A DNA stretch of 64,000 nt from Rheinheimera aquimaris (lineage in GTDB: Bacteria; Pseudomonadota; Gammaproteobacteria; Enterobacterales; Alteromonadaceae): NCBI RefSeq assembly GCF_020531985.1, contig NZ_JAJAVQ010000004.1:248001-312000 (forward strand), in the 5' to 3' direction. Made by a program: the position numbers and the translations under genes. Shown piece by piece: positions 1 through 10,694 of the stretch. The first letter of the stretch is position 1. Each line of letters begins with the position of its first letter. Under the pieces are notes generated by a model that ran no database searches, was not told where the DNA came from, and saw only the letters and a program-made list of their open reading frames with translations.

Positions 1-332
1 CCGGTGAGGCAGTAGGCTATGGCGGCAGTTGGATAGCTGCGCACGACACCCGGCTAGCCGTTGTCGCGATAGGGTATGGTGATGGCTACCCGCGTGCAGC
101 CAGTAACAATGCCGACGTCGTTATTAATGGTCAGCGCTTGCCGGTTGTGGGGCGTGTATCTATGGATATGATTACTGTTGATATCGGCAAGCAGAGCGTT
201 GCAGTTGGTGACAACGTTATTCTGTGGGGGCCACAGTTACCGGTAGAACAGCTTGCGCAGCGGGTAGATACTATTCCCTATGAATTACTGTGTAATATTA
301 CCAGCCGCGTGCAGTTTAGCTACGTCGAATAA
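1..332 (+). CDS. alr: Alanine racemase, C-terminal part (5' end outside window)
   Basis: PLP-dependent alanine racemase converts L-alanine to D-alanine for peptidoglycan synthesis in the cytoplasm. The reading frame is open from base 3 and carries the C-terminal beta-barrel domain of the family: VGYGGSW, then AIGYGDGYPR, then the highly conserved VGRVSMDMITVD with the Cys/Met-region motif of the active-site entrance. It ends at a TAA at 330-332. Only about 109 residues are present, so the PLP lysine and the N-terminal barrel lie upstream of the window. Whether this is the biosynthetic alr or a catabolic dadX-type copy cannot be decided from the fragment. Confidence 0.93.
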   Translation, partial: GEAVGYGGSWIAAHDTRLAVVAIGYGDGYPRAASNNADVVINGQRLPVVGRVSMDMITVDIGKQSVAVGDNVILWGPQLPVEQLAQRVDTIPYELLCNITSRVQFSYVE

Positions 333-406
333 TAACCTTCCAGCCTGGCACATTTTCTGCTGTGAGTGATTACCATCTATGACATCATATTTTGCAGGAA
401 CGGGTG

Positions 407-919
407 ATGACAGTGTCAGGCTTATCAGTTAACCACTTTCAGTTACAGTATCAGTTGCTCAAGCCTGAAAATGGCACCGATGCGTTTGCCAGCCGGCAAG
501 ATATTGCCGCAAAATCGGCAAGTGCTGTCACTCCTGATGCTAAAGTCGGCAAGACGAGGGCTCCTGCCGAGCCGGAGACTGAGCAACAGCAAGCCTTTCT
601 GGATCAGTTGATGGAGCAAATGCTGGCAAACCGTATTGGGCTTGATAAACAGAAATACGATGAAATTCAGCAGAAGATAGAAGAGACTGAGGCAGAGAAA
701 GACGCGTTGGCAAAGCAACCTGCCAGCGCAGAGCGTGATAATAAGCTATCGGCGCTTGATGATAAGCTAACACAGCTGAACAAAGCACTCGAAGGCTTGA
801 TAGAACAGGCGAATCGAAACCGGGAGCGTAAAGAGCGTTCTGAACAGGCTGTAAAAGACGTGATAGCGCAATACCGCAATGCCGCGTTTGTAAAACAGCA
901 GCCGACTATCTTCTTATAG
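407..919 (+). CDS. Unknown coiled-coil protein
   Basis: I do not recognise this 170-residue protein. The chosen ATG follows AGGAA by six bases; a TTG fifteen bases upstream is in frame but has no ribosome-binding site. The N-terminal third is Ser/Ala/Pro-rich and probably disordered. From about residue 60 to 150 the sequence is rich in Glu, Lys, Gln and Leu with heptad-like spacing, including EIQQKIEETEAEKDALAK and KLSALDDKLTQLNKALEGL, which predicts a long coiled coil. There is no signal peptide or membrane segment, so it should be cytoplasmic. It converges on cheX with 14 bases between the stops. A role in motility or chemotaxis is possible from this position only. Confidence 0.7.
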   Translation: MTVSGLSVNHFQLQYQLLKPENGTDAFASRQDIAAKSASAVTPDAKVGKTRAPAEPETEQQQAFLDQLMEQMLANRIGLDKQKYDEIQQKIEETEAEKDALAKQPASAERDNKLSALDDKLTQLNKALEGLIEQANRNRERKERSEQAVKDVIAQYRNAAFVKQQPTIFL

Positions 920-924
920 TCGGC
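901..924. terminator. Hairpin between convergent genes
   Basis: Nine-base perfect arms (GCCGACTAT / ATAGTCGGC) around a six-base loop straddle the stop codon of the coiled-coil gene. It lies in the 14-base gap to cheX, which comes from the other side. There is no clear T-run on either side, so its action as an intrinsic terminator is uncertain. Confidence 0.35.
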
Positions 925-933
925 GTCGGGTAG

Positions 934-1398
934 TTACTTATCGAAGCTGACTTCGATATGTACTTTGCCAAAGTCGGAGTCGAAAGGCATCAGAATTTTT
1001 GCACCTTCTGATTTATGTGAAATGGTGTGGCCTTTACCCGATACCACAACAGGTGTTGCCATAGTGAAGTCGTAACCTTTTTCGCCCAGAATACGCTTGG
1101 CACCACCTGTCACCATGTTAGTGATTTCGCCAACCATATCTGTGACATCAGGTGTAATGCCTTTTGGCCGTTCGCCCAACATGCGAAACATAATTTCTAC
1201 CGCTAACGATTCTTCAAAGGTGATAGAAAAAGAACCTTTGGTTTGTGGGCTGACCATACCGATTAAGCCGGATACATCACCACGTGCCACTTCATCTTTT
1301 TTTATCCGGGGCTGTCCCGGTGTGATGGTGGTGTTGGCCATCGTACTTAACACATTGACCAGAGACGATAAAAACGGGTTTATAAATTCTACATTCAT
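934..1398 (-). CDS. cheX: CheX-type chemotaxis phosphatase
   Basis: This 154-residue protein matches the CheC/CheX/FliY phosphatase family, whose members dephosphorylate CheY-P. The active-site helix is visible as VGEITNMVTGGAK, with the characteristic acid Glu91 and amide Asn94 three residues apart. The length matches single-domain CheX proteins. No signal peptide is present, so it is cytoplasmic. Many gammaproteobacteria carry such stand-alone CheX proteins away from the main che locus, as here. The start ATG has only a weak upstream AGG. No other chemotaxis gene is adjacent except an orphan receiver 21 kb away, which could be a substrate, but that is speculation. Confidence 0.88.
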   Translation of the reverse strand: MNVEFINPFLSSLVNVLSTMANTTITPGQPRIKKDEVARGDVSGLIGMVSPQTKGSFSITFEESLAVEIMFRMLGERPKGITPDVTDMVGEITNMVTGGAKRILGEKGYDFTMATPVVVSGKGHTISHKSEGAKILMPFDSDFGKVHIEVSFDK

Positions 1399-1496
1399 GT
1401 CAACGCCTATCAGAATACGGTATCAGGGCTACAGCTTGTTTAAGATTAGAAACCTTTTTGTAAATTAACAAGCCAGATCCTTGATATGGAAAAGTT

Positions 1497-1937
1497 TTAT
1501 TGTTTTGCCTTGCAGGTTTTGCATAAGCCGTGGGCTTCTATCGTCTGGTGCTTGATAACAAAGCCCTGTGCAACTGCCTGGCGGTTAAATTCCTCATGCA
1601 GCAAATCTGAGTGCAATTCAGTGACATTGCCACACTGATCACATATCAATAATTGTGCCGGATGATGCTGGCCAAAATGATGACAGAGTAAAAAAGCATT
1701 CGTTGATTCAATTTTGTGAATAAAGCCTTGTTCTGTCAGAAACTCCAGAGCACGGTAAACGGTGGCAGGTTTGGCTCCGGGTTCAGTCTGCTTTAGCTGT
1801 TCTAACAGCTCGTAAGCGCCGATACCACCGTTGAGGTTGGCAAGCAGGCGAAAGACTTTTTCCCGGATGGACGTAAAGCGGGCACCATTTTGTTCGCATA
1901 TTGTACGGGCCCGGTTGACCAGTGTTTCCGTCGACAT
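1497..1937 (-). CDS. zur: Zinc uptake regulator Zur (Fur family)
   Basis: The 146-residue Fur-family repressor has an N-terminal winged helix (KPATVYRALEFLTEQGFI, about residues 56-73) and a C-terminal metal-binding dimer domain. Structural-zinc cysteines are visible as Cys99-x2-Cys102 and Cys139-x2-Cys142. Sensor-site candidates are Cys85 and the His-rich stretch HHFGQHHPAQ. This Cys85/His pattern, together with the short length, fits Zur better than Fur. AGGAG lies six bases before the ATG. With zinc bound, Zur represses uptake genes. A close match to a Zur box precedes the zrgA-like gene at 50.9 kb in this same window. Confidence 0.9.
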   Translation of the reverse strand: MSTETLVNRARTICEQNGARFTSIREKVFRLLANLNGGIGAYELLEQLKQTEPGAKPATVYRALEFLTEQGFIHKIESTNAFLLCHHFGQHHPAQLLICDQCGNVTELHSDLLHEEFNRQAVAQGFVIKHQTIEAHGLCKTCKAKQ

Positions 1938-2017
1938 AATTTGCTCCTGTCAGCAGTTGACGGCAGTGTACCATATCAGGCATTAACTGCCACGCTGTCA
2001 GGAATAAACTGCAATGG

Positions 2018-2233
2018 CTACAGACGGTTGATCTGATCTTTTAGCTGATAGGACTTGTCAGTAACAATACTTTCCAACGTAGCGATACGTTGTTTTAGTT
2101 TCTCATGCTCAGCTTTCAGTTCATCCATTTCCTTACTGTTGCCAGCTTTGTTTTTGTGCTTGTTGTAGGAGTCAAAAGCGGCAAACGCCATTGAACACAC
2201 CACAACAATAACAATCATGTCAAACACACCCAT
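2018..2233 (-). CDS. PspB/PspC-like small membrane protein, copy 2
   Basis: A 71-residue protein with one N-terminal transmembrane segment (residues about 5-22, MIVIVVVCSMAFAAF) followed by a charged coiled coil. It ends with LESIVTDKSYQLKDQINRL. This layout and C-terminal motif resemble the phage-shock proteins PspB and the tail of PspC. These sit in the inner membrane and relay envelope stress to PspA. AAGGAG precedes the ATG by nine bases. The gene starts three bases after the stop of its paralogue, so the two form an operon. No pspA or pspF is present in the window. Function is inferred from resemblance only. Confidence 0.72.
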   Translation of the reverse strand: MGVFDMIVIVVVCSMAFAAFDSYNKHKNKAGNSKEMDELKAEHEKLKQRIATLESIVTDKSYQLKDQINRL

Positions 2234-2236
2234 TTT

Positions 2237-2467
2237 TTAGCTGCTCCTTGATAACTGGTTAATTTGATCTTTCAGCTGATAAGATTTATCAGTAACAATG
2301 GCCTCCAGTGCGGCGGTACGCTGTTTCAAATCTGCGATTTCCTGCTCGAGTTTATCGATCCCTTTGCCGGATGCCAGTTGTTGATACTTATATCGCATTT
2401 TCATCGCATCGTAAGCAACACCGCCGAGTATGGCAACTACCACTATGATGACAATACCGATATCCAT
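2237..2467 (-). CDS. PspB/PspC-like small membrane protein, copy 1
   Basis: A 76-residue paralogue of the next gene. It has an N-terminal membrane span (IGIVIIVVVAILGGVAY), a coiled coil (GIDKLEQEIADLKQRTAALE) and a C-terminal block, LEAIVTDKSYQLKDQINQL, that is nearly identical to its neighbour. At the DNA level the two 3' ends also match closely, while the membrane segments have diverged. This indicates an old tandem duplication with the C-terminal interaction surface under selection. AAGGAG is placed before the ATG. Likely role: an envelope-stress membrane adaptor of PspB type. This is an inference. Confidence 0.72.
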   Translation of the reverse strand: MDIGIVIIVVVAILGGVAYDAMKMRYKYQQLASGKGIDKLEQEIADLKQRTAALEAIVTDKSYQLKDQINQLSRSS

Positions 2468-2656
2468 AAAGACGCTCCTTCTTTAGTTTGTTAGTCTGGC
2501 AATCTTAGCAAATCAGATGCCAATCATATTAACTGTTTATAATCAAATGCTTATGCTGTTAGGCTGGTTTGCTTTTCGGGCAAATAAACAAAAGTTTAGC
2601 CAATTTAACCAGAATATAGTGGTAAACTCGGTGTCGGGTATAGCGAATAATTGTAA

Positions 2657-3287
<631 letters not shown>

Positions 3288-3352
3288 AGTAGCTCCTTCA
3301 TCTTGCCTTAATCGCTACTATGAGGGCGACAGGCTTTGGGATCAACAGTGTG

Positions 3353-4783
3353 TTAATCCTGGCCGGCGGGAGGCTGTGGCAAGATTTCTGTACTGCTTTG
3401 CTCAGTCAGTCGCTGCTTCTGCTCTTCCAGACGTTGCTCTGCCTGCTGGCGCTCATCGACCCACAGAAGGGTATCATAGTAGCGGCGTATGTTATCAACA
3501 TAGGTTACCGCTTCATCGCCACGGGCATAACCGTACTTAGTGGTCTGATAAACATTTTTCTGCCGCAATAACGGCAGGCGCTGTTTTACATCCAGCCATT
3601 TATCCGGATCTGCGCCATCTCGTTGGGTCAGAATGCGCGCGTCTTCAACATGGCCCCAACCCACATTGTAAGAGGCTAATGCAAACCACAGCCGGTCAGG
3701 CATAGGAATGCGCTCCGGTATCCGTGTCACCAGCCGGTGCAGATAGCGACTGCCACCGCGGATGCTCTGCTGCGCATCTAAGCGGCTGGTGACGCCCATT
3801 TGCTGTGCTGTGGGTAAGGTCAGCATCATTAAACCACGTACGCCTGTCGGGCTTTTTGCTTTTGCATCCCAGTGTGATTCCTGGTAACTGAGTGCGGCCA
3901 GTAAGCGCCAGTCCAGCTCGCCGGCGTATTGTTCGAACCAAGGTTTCAATGCCGGCAGCGTCTGCTCGATAGCTTCGATATAAGAAAGCGTATCAACGTA
4001 ATCGAATTGCTGTACATGGCCAAAATAACGATCTTCCAGGGCGATAAGCTCTCCGCCCTGATACATGGCCCCAAAAAACTCAATTAAAACGGCATACAGT
4101 GAATCGTCCTGATTATCTGCCAATAACCAGCTGACAGGCAGATTGTCCCGTACGGTAAAAGCGATACTCAGGTTAGGGTAAAAGCGCCGGTTCAGGGCCA
4201 GTTGATTCGAGTCAGTAACAGTGTAAGCAATATTGCCGTCGACCACTTGTTGCAGGATCTCTTCGGCGTCCAGCGTCGGGTCTTGTTGCCATTTCAGCGT
4301 TGGATGATCCTGTTCCAGTTGCTGCAGTGTTTCAGCGTGACTACTGTCTTTTACTACCACTATGGTGTCTGTCAGATCATCCACCGAGCGTGGCCAGGCA
4401 TTACCCTGTTTAAACACCAGTACTTCATTGATCCAGCGATACGCCGGTGAAGCGCGGTATTTACCTTTACGGATTTCGGTCAGTGTTAAACCGCCGGCGA
4501 TATAATCAACCTGGCCGGTTTCGAGTTTTTGCAACAGTTCGTCCAGATGATAACTCGGATACAACTCGAGTTTGACACCCAGCTTATCTGCTAAGGCCTG
4601 GCTCAACTCCAGCTCGAAACCGGTAGGGCCGTCTACGCCAACATAGTAACTGGTGGGGCCGTGCAGTACGCCAACTTTTAAAGTATCTCTTTGATATATA
4701 CTGAAAAGCTGGCTCTGCTGTGGTTCTGGACTACAGCCGGTAAGCCAAATCAATACCAGTAGCCAGTAGCCACTTCTACGCAT
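3353..4783 (-). CDS. mltF: Membrane-bound lytic murein transglycosylase F
   Basis: MltF cleaves the glycan strands of peptidoglycan with formation of 1,6-anhydromuramic acid. It is anchored to the outer membrane as a lipoprotein. The 476-residue product has a lipobox LTGC (Cys17), then an SBP_bac_3-like regulatory domain (about residues 33-265, [13 protein letters not shown] to the acidic-rich hinge). The SLT catalytic domain follows, with the catalytic glutamate in SYQESHWD (Glu302) and the motif GVRGLMMLT. The last 40 residues are a Gln/Glu-rich tail. Divergent from purL, with about 150 bases between the genes, in the order conserved in enterobacteria. Confidence 0.95.
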   Translation of the reverse strand: MRRSGYWLLVLIWLTGCSPEPQQSQLFSIYQRDTLKVGVLHGPTSYYVGVDGPTGFELELSQALADKLGVKLELYPSYHLDELLQKLETGQVDYIAGGLTLTEIRKGKYRASPAYRWINEVLVFKQGNAWPRSVDDLTDTIVVVKDSSHAETLQQLEQDHPTLKWQQDPTLDAEEILQQVVDGNIAYTVTDSNQLALNRRFYPNLSIAFTVRDNLPVSWLLADNQDDSLYAVLIEFFGAMYQGGELIALEDRYFGHVQQFDYVDTLSYIEAIEQTLPALKPWFEQYAGELDWRLLAALSYQESHWDAKAKSPTGVRGLMMLTLPTAQQMGVTSRLDAQQSIRGGSRYLHRLVTRIPERIPMPDRLWFALASYNVGWGHVEDARILTQRDGADPDKWLDVKQRLPLLRQKNVYQTTKYGYARGDEAVTYVDNIRRYYDTLLWVDERQQAEQRLEEQKQRLTEQSSTEILPQPPAGQD

Positions 4784-4878
4784 GCATTTTCACTCTTTAC
4801 CACCTTATTCCCGGCTGTTATAGCAAACTTCTGCTTCGACGTCAGTGTTTACTCATACCACTTAGGCAGAAATTTCTT

Positions 4879-4884
4879 TATAAT
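4879..4884 (+). promoter_or_regulatory. Candidate -10 element of purL
   Basis: A perfect TATAAT stands 52 bases before the purL ATG, but no convincing -35 lies 16-18 bases upstream. A degenerate PurR-like sequence (GCAAAC...GC around 4823-4835) is present further upstream. It matches the consensus too poorly to call an operator. Confidence 0.4.
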
Positions 4885-4936
4885 AGCGCGCCTGTTTCAG
4901 GTTCCATCGTTGTTCAACCCACGGGAAAAAAAGCCT

Positions 4937-7900
4937 ATGTTGATCCTGCGTGGTGCGCCAGCACTGTCCGATTTCAGAATTCAGAAGTTACTCGACCAAT
5001 GCGCCCAAAGTGGCTTAACTGTCAGCAATATCTATGCTGAGTTTATGCACTTTGCTGATGTCAGCGGCGCATTAACTGACGCACAGCAGCACACGCTGGA
5101 CAAGTTGCTGACTTATGGTCCGGCAATCGCCAGCCATGAACCACGCGGCCATATGCTGCTGGTGACTCCTCGTCCGGGAACCATTTCGCCCTGGTCATCT
5201 AAAGCGACCGATATTGCGCACAACTGTGGCTTGTCTCAGGTAAAACGCTTAGAGCGTGGTATTGCCTACTATATCGAAGCTGCGGCTGAATTAAACCAGC
5301 AGCAATTGCAACTGATTGCGGCTTTACTGCACGACCGGATGATGGAGGCAGTATTCACCGAACTGACCCAGGCCCAAGCTTTGTTTGCTAAAGCGCAGCC
5401 GGCGGCTCTTGCGTCTGTCGATATTATAGCTGGCGGGCGTGAAGCCCTTACCAAAGCCAATAGCGAGATGGGCCTGGCGCTGGCAGAAGATGAAATTGAC
5501 TACCTGTTTAGCAATTTTACCGCCTTAGGCCGTAACCCGAACGACATTGAACTCTATATGTTTGCGCAGGCAAACTCTGAGCACTGCCGGCACAAAATTT
5601 TTAACGCCGACTGGACAATCGACGGCGTACAACAGCCAAAATCACTGTTTAAAATGATTAAGAACACCTTTGAGCAAACCCCGGACTACGTGTTATCAGC
5701 TTATAAAGATAATGCCGCGGTAATGGAAGGCTCAGCGGCAGGGCGTTTCTTTGCCCAGCCAGGCAACAATACTTATCAGTACCACCATGAAGATATTCAT
5801 GTACTGATGAAAGTTGAAACCCATAACCACCCTACAGCCATTTCACCTTACCCGGGTGCTGCTACCGGTTCGGGTGGCGAGATACGCGATGAGGGCGCAA
5901 CAGGCGTTGGTTCTAAACCTAAGGCTGGTTTAGTCGGTTTCTCTGTGTCGAACTTACGTATACCGGGTTTTGAGCAACCATGGGAAACCGATTTTGGTAA
6001 ACCTGAACGTATTGTTTCTGCGTTAGATATTATGCTGGAAGGCCCGCTTGGCGGCGCGGCTTTTAACAACGAATTTGGTCGCCCGGCGATCAATGGTTAT
6101 TTCCGTACCTACGAAGAAAAAGTGCCAAGCCATAACGGTGAGGAAGTGCGCGGATACCATAAACCGATTATGTTAGCCGGTGGTTTGGGTAATATCCGTG
6201 CTGAGCACGTACAAAAAGGCGATTTACCGGTAGGTGCTAAATTAGTGGTTCTGGGCGGCCCGGCGATGAATATCGGCTTAGGCGGCGGTGCCGCTTCCTC
6301 TATGGCATCGGGCCAGTCAGCTGAAGATCTGGATTTTGCTTCAGTGCAGCGCGAGAACCCGGAAATTGAGCGCCGTTGTCAGGAAGTTATTGACCGCTGC
6401 TGGCAGCTGGGCAAAGACAACCCTATCGTATTTATTCACGACGTTGGCGCCGGTGGCTTATCCAATGCGTTCCCTGAGTTGGTTAACGACGGTGGTGTAG
6501 GCGGTAAGTTTGAACTGCGTAACGTGCCAAACGATGAGCCTGGCATGTCACCGCTGCAAATCTGGTGTAACGAATCGCAGGAGCGCTATGTAATGGCGAT
6601 ACCGGCGGATAAAATGCCGGTGTTTGAGCAGATCTGTAAGCGTGAGCGCGCACCTTTTGCGGTAGTGGGCGAAGCCACAGCAGAGCAGCACTTAACGTTA
6701 ACCGATACCCACTTTGGCAGCACGCCAATTGACTTACCGCTAAGTGTATTACTGGGTAAAGCGCCAAAGATGCACCGCGATGTGAAAAGCGCGATCTCTG
6801 CCGGTAAAGCAATGGATCTGTCTGGCGTCAGTGTAAAAGAGGCAGCAGAGCGCTTGCTGCGCTTACCTGCTATCGCAGAAAAAACCTTCCTGGTTACCAT
6901 CGGTGACCGCACAGTAACAGGCCTGGTTGCCCGCGATCAGATGGTTGGCCCATGGCAGGTACCTGTTGCCAACTGCGGTGTTACCGCAGCCAGCTATGAT
7001 ACTTATCACGGCGAAGCGATGGCGATGGGCGAGCGTACCCCTGTTGCACTGCTGGACTTTGCTGCGTCAGCTCGTCTGGCTGTTGCTGAAGCCATTACCA
7101 ACATTGCCGCCACTGACATTGGTGATTTAAAACGCGTTAAATTATCGGCTAACTGGATGGCTGCAGCAGGTCACCCGGGTGAAGATGCCGGTTTATATGC
7201 TGCGGTTAAAGCTATTGGCGAAGAGCTGTGTCCGGCGCTGGAAGTGACGATTCCTGTCGGTAAAGACTCCATGTCGATGAAAACCAAGTGGCAGCAAAAT
7301 GGCGAAGATAAAGCGGTTACTGCACCTTTATCTTTGGTCATCACTGCTTTTGCCCGGGTAGAAGATATCCGTAAAACGGTAACGCCGCAGCTGCGCACAG
7401 ATAAGGGCGATACTAGCCTGCTGCTGATCGATTTAGGTCAGGGCCAGAACCGGCTGGGTGCTTCCTGCCTGGCGCAGGTGTACAAGCAGTTAGGTCAGAC
7501 ACCGGTCGATTTAGATAGCCCGGAGCTGTTAATTAACTTCTTTAACGCTGTGCAGCAGCTAACACGTGAGCAAAAACTGCTGGCGTATCATGACCGTTCA
7601 GACGGTGGTTTGTTTGTTACGCTGGCGGAAATGGCGTTTGCCGGTAAGGCCGGTGTCAATGCGGACATTGCTGCCCTGGGCAATGATGATATGGCGGTGC
7701 TGTTCTCAGAAGAGCCGGGTGCTGTGATTCAGGTAAGCACCAGTGAACTGGCTTACGTGCAGCAAGTGCTGGCGCAGCACAATCTGGCACAGTGTAGCCA
7801 TGTTATCGGTAGCGTTAACAACAAAGATGAGTTGGTATTCAGCCGTGGCGACAAAGTGGTGCTGAGCGATAGCCGCACCCGCTTACGTTGTATCTGGGCA

Positions 7901-8830
7901 GAAACCACTTACCAGATGCAGGCGCTGCGTGATAATCCGGCCGGTGCTAAACAGGAATTCGAGGCCAAAGCCGATGCAGCGGATCCTGGTTTAAATGTTA
8001 AGCTCAGTTTTGATATCAATGCTGATGTAGCCGCACCTTTTATCTTAAAAGGCGCTGCACCTAAAGTCGCGATCCTGCGAGAGCAGGGTGTTAACTCGCA
8101 TGTTGAAATGGCGGCAGCCTTTAACCGTGCTGGTTTTACCGCGGTTGACGTACATATGAGCGACATTCTGGCTGGCCGCGCTAAGCTTAGCGATTTCAAT
8201 GGATTAGTGGCTTGTGGTGGTTTCTCTTACGGTGACGTATTAGGTGCCGGTGAGGGTTGGGCTAAATCTGTACTGTTTAACGACATGGCACGGCAGCAGT
8301 TTGCTGATTTCTTTGAACGTAATAGCACTTTCTCGCTGGGCGTCTGTAACGGTTGTCAGATGATGTCGAACTTAAAGAGCCTGATCCCCGGCGCCGATTT
8401 ATGGCCACACTTTGTGCGCAATAAATCAGAGCGCTTTGAAGCGCGTTTCAGTCTGGTGGAAATTCAGCAAAGCCCGTCGTTGTTCTTCAATGGCATGGCA
8501 GGCTCGCGTATGCCAATCGCGGTATCACACGGCGAAGGTCATGCTGAATTTGCTTCAACAGAAGCGTTTGCTAAAGCCAACCACAGCGGCACTGTAGCAA
8601 TGCGTTTTGTTGACCACTACGGTAATGCCACAGAGCAATACCCGCAGAACCCGAATGGTTCACCTGCCGGTATTACTTCGCTTACCACCACAGATGGCCG
8701 GGTGACTATTATGATGCCGCACCCTGAGCGGGTATTCCGTGCTGTGGCTAACTCATGGCAGCCGGACGGCTGGCAGGAAGACAGCCCGTGGATGAGGATG
8801 TTCCGCAATGCCCGCGTCTGGCTTGGCTAA
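4937..8830 (+). CDS. purL: Phosphoribosylformylglycinamidine synthase PurL
   Basis: PurL catalyses the ATP- and glutamine-dependent conversion of FGAR to FGAM, the fourth step of de novo purine synthesis. The protein is 1297 residues, matching the large single-chain gammaproteobacterial form (about 1295). I start at the ATG giving [15 protein letters not shown], as in E. coli PurL; an upstream in-frame TTG is less likely. Visible elements are the FGAM synthase core ([18 protein letters not shown] and [14 protein letters not shown]) and a C-terminal class I glutaminase domain. The glutaminase carries [10 protein letters not shown] (nucleophile Cys1137) and MPHPERVFR (His/Glu of the triad). A strong intrinsic terminator follows. 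Confidence 0.98.
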   Translation: MLILRGAPALSDFRIQKLLDQCAQSGLTVSNIYAEFMHFADVSGALTDAQQHTLDKLLTYGPAIASHEPRGHMLLVTPRPGTISPWSSKATDIAHNCGLSQVKRLERGIAYYIEAAAELNQQQLQLIAALLHDRMMEAVFTELTQAQALFAKAQPAALASVDIIAGGREALTKANSEMGLALAEDEIDYLFSNFTALGRNPNDIELYMFAQANSEHCRHKIFNADWTIDGVQQPKSLFKMIKNTFEQTPDYVLSAYKDNAAVMEGSAAGRFFAQPGNNTYQYHHEDIHVLMKVETHNHPTAISPYPGAATGSGGEIRDEGATGVGSKPKAGLVGFSVSNLRIPGFEQPWETDFGKPERIVSALDIMLEGPLGGAAFNNEFGRPAINGYFRTYEEKVPSHNGEEVRGYHKPIMLAGGLGNIRAEHVQKGDLPVGAKLVVLGGPAMNIGLGGGAASSMASGQSAEDLDFASVQRENPEIERRCQEVIDRCWQLGKDNPIVFIHDVGAGGLSNAFPELVNDGGVGGKFELRNVPNDEPGMSPLQIWCNESQERYVMAIPADKMPVFEQICKRERAPFAVVGEATAEQHLTLTDTHFGSTPIDLPLSVLLGKAPKMHRDVKSAISAGKAMDLSGVSVKEAAERLLRLPAIAEKTFLVTIGDRTVTGLVARDQMVGPWQVPVANCGVTAASYDTYHGEAMAMGERTPVALLDFAASARLAVAEAITNIAATDIGDLKRVKLSANWMAAAGHPGEDAGLYAAVKAIGEELCPALEVTIPVGKDSMSMKTKWQQNGEDKAVTAPLSLVITAFARVEDIRKTVTPQLRTDKGDTSLLLIDLGQGQNRLGASCLAQVYKQLGQTPVDLDSPELLINFFNAVQQLTREQKLLAYHDRSDGGLFVTLAEMAFAGKAGVNADIAALGNDDMAVLFSEEPGAVIQVSTSELAYVQQVLAQHNLAQCSHVIGSVNNKDELVFSRGDKVVLSDSRTRLRCIWAETTYQMQALRDNPAGAKQEFEAKADAADPGLNVKLSFDINADVAAPFILKGAAPKVAILREQGVNSHVEMAAAFNRAGFTAVDVHMSDILAGRAKLSDFNGLVACGGFSYGDVLGAGEGWAKSVLFNDMARQQFADFFERNSTFSLGVCNGCQMMSNLKSLIPGADLWPHFVRNKSERFEARFSLVEIQQSPSLFFNGMAGSRMPIAVSHGEGHAEFASTEAFAKANHSGTVAMRFVDHYGNATEQYPQNPNGSPAGITSLTTTDGRVTIMMPHPERVFRAVANSWQPDGWQEDSPWMRMFRNARVWLG

Positions 8831-8860
8831 AGGCGCACTGGCAATAAACAGCTAAATCTA

Positions 8861-8888
8861 AACCCTGCTCCGGCAGGGTTTTGTTTTT
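8861..8888 (+). terminator. Intrinsic terminator of purL
   Basis: Perfect eight-base stem AACCCTGC / GCAGGGTT with a UUCG-like tetraloop (TCCG), followed by TTGTTTTT. It lies 30 bases after the purL stop. Confidence 0.92.
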
Positions 8889-8965
8889 ACTGCATTTATT
8901 TATCCGGCAAAGCCTAAGTAGCACAGCTACACTTAGCTCGTTAATCTTTTACGGGCAGCAATAAC

Positions 8966-9766
8966 ATGGACACACTTGCTGTACTTTCTCTGAAAAATGC
9001 ACTGAATATCAGCCACAACAGCGATCTTGGTGATAGCCATGCCGTCGTACAACACTATTTGCAGCAACACAGTGCTGAGTTAGCGCAGGCCGAAGCCTGG
9101 CAAAGCTGGCCAGCGCAGCGACAGGCAGTACTTTGTCTGCAGCTGTGTTGCAAACAGGCTGGATTGCAGCCCGGTTTACTTGATGGCTGGTGGGGGCCGC
9201 AAACGTCTTATGCGGCAGAACAACTGGCTGGCTTGCAGCAGCATCAGAAAATGCCGCCCCCCTGGCGTGATCGCTATAGCACGCCGGCAAACCCTAATAA
9301 TTGGCCGTTAGACCGGGAGCAGGAACTCAGAGCTTTTTTTGGTGAACCCGGTGAGCAGCTGGTTAAAGTCAGCTTTCCATACCCAATGCGGTTAGCATGG
9401 GATATGTCAACAACAGTGCTGGCGACACAGTGTCATCAAAAGGTCGCGGCCAGCGTGCAAAAAGTGTTAGAGCAGGTGCTGTTGTATTACGGTTTTGATG
9501 CCGTGCAACAGCTGCGACTTGATTTATACGGTGGCGGTTTTAACTTACGCGCCAGGCGAGGCGGCAGCAGTTTATCTACGCATAGCTGGGGTATCGCGTT
9601 TGATTTTGACCCTGAACATAATCAGCTGAAGTGGGGCAGCGATAAAGCCGCTTTTGCCCAATCTGGCTACGACTACTGGTGGCAGTGCTGGGAGGATGAA
9701 GGCTGGGTAAGTCTGGGCCGCAGTCGCAACTATGACTGGATGCATGTGCAGGCTGCGAGGCTGTAG
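8966..9766 (+). CDS. M15-type peptidase (VanY/DdpX-like fold)
   Basis: 266 residues. The C-terminal half carries the zinc-peptidase motif of M15-type peptidoglycan peptidases: STHSWGIAFDFDP with His206 and Asp213, and WMHVQ with His260, the expected three metal ligands. The N-terminal half contains LQPGLLDGWWGPQTSYAAEQL, which resembles a peptidoglycan-binding repeat (D-G-x-x-G-P-x-T). The protein should therefore bind and cut cell-wall peptides or a cell-wall-like substrate. No signal peptide is evident at the ATG, so an endolysin-like or moonlighting export route is possible. Single gene between the purL terminator and a convergent amidohydrolase gene ten bases away. Confidence 0.8.
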   Translation: MDTLAVLSLKNALNISHNSDLGDSHAVVQHYLQQHSAELAQAEAWQSWPAQRQAVLCLQLCCKQAGLQPGLLDGWWGPQTSYAAEQLAGLQQHQKMPPPWRDRYSTPANPNNWPLDREQELRAFFGEPGEQLVKVSFPYPMRLAWDMSTTVLATQCHQKVAASVQKVLEQVLLYYGFDAVQQLRLDLYGGGFNLRARRGGSSLSTHSWGIAFDFDPEHNQLKWGSDKAAFAQSGYDYWWQCWEDEGWVSLGRSRNYDWMHVQAARL

Positions 9767-9776
9767 CGAGGGCGCG

Positions 9777-10694
9777 CTACATCAGCCCCTTTAAAAAGGT
9801 TACAACACTGCGGCCCAAAGCACTTAACGCATAACCGCCTTCCAGCATAGCCACAACCCGCCCCTCACAATGCGTATCGGCTAGCTGTTTTATCTGCTGC
9901 GCTATCCACAGGTAATCATCTTCAGTCAGCAGAAACTGCGCCATATCATCTTCACGGTGGCCGTCAAAGCCTGCTGATACTAACATCAGCTGTGGTTTAA
10001 AATCGTTAATACGGGCCAGCCAGTGCTCTGTGATTTGTTCACGCCACAGTGCCGGTTTGCACAGCGCCGGCAGAGGCAAATTTTTGATATTGTCGGCGCT
10101 TGCTGTATCGCCGGTATTTGGATAGAGCGGAAACTGAAACGACGAGCAAAACAGAATACGCTCATCGCCGCTGACGATATCTTCGGTGCCATTACCATGG
10201 TGCACATCAAAGTCGACAATGGCGACACGTTCCAGGCCATGCTGCTTCAGTGCATGTAAGGCTGCAATCGCCACATTGTTAAAAATACAAAAGCCCATCG
10301 CCTGATCGCGGGTTGCGTGGTGTCCGGGCGGACGCACACTGCAAAAGGCCTGCAGGTTTGTGTCTTGCAATACAAGATCAACGGCATTGATACCGGCACC
10401 GGCCGCATGCAAGGCTGCCTCCAGGCTGTGTTTCATCATTTGCGTATCCGGATCCAGCCAGATATGACCATCGCCGGGCTCTTTAGCAAAAATTTCATCT
10501 ACATAGAGTTTGCAGTGCGCCTGATACAGTTGCTGTTTAGTGGCAGGGGTTGCATCACGTTGTTGCACGACATATTCCATGCCGGAGCGGATAAGCTGAT
10601 CATTAATGGCGCTTAAGCGTGCCGGCTGCTCCGGGTGATCATCACCGGCCAGGTGGCGGTAGCAACTGGAATGGCTGAACAGGGTAATGGCCAT
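9777..10694 (-). CDS. Histone-deacetylase-family amidohydrolase (AcuC/acetylpolyamine amidohydrolase-like)
   Basis: 305 residues of the class I/II HDAC superfamily, zinc enzymes that remove acetyl groups from lysines or polyamines. Motifs: RPPGHHATRDQAMGFCIFNN (charge-relay histidines), DFDVHHGNGTED (zinc ligands Asp163 and His165), SAGFDGHRED (third ligand Asp) and LEGGYAL. The start ATG overlaps the stop of the upstream acetyl-CoA hydrolase/GNAT gene as TGATG, so the two are translationally coupled. The pairing of a GNAT with a deacetylase recalls acuA-acuC of Bacillus. The substrate here is unknown. Confidence 0.9.
   Translation of the reverse strand: MAITLFSHSSCYRHLAGDDHPEQPARLSAINDQLIRSGMEYVVQQRDATPATKQQLYQAHCKLYVDEIFAKEPGDGHIWLDPDTQMMKHSLEAALHAAGAGINAVDLVLQDTNLQAFCSVRPPGHHATRDQAMGFCIFNNVAIAALHALKQHGLERVAIVDFDVHHGNGTEDIVSGDERILFCSSFQFPLYPNTGDTASADNIKNLPLPALCKPALWREQITEHWLARINDFKPQLMLVSAGFDGHREDDMAQFLLTEDDYLWIAQQIKQLADTHCEGRVVAMLEGGYALSALGRSVVTFLKGLM

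Noticed and set aside
4823-4838. PurR-like operator before purL
   Set aside because: Only a partial match to the consensus with the centre wrong; not enough for a call.
6483-6912. Two overlapping minus-strand frames of about 109 codons within purL
   Set aside because: Both are opposite the conserved FGAM synthase core and show no protein-like features.
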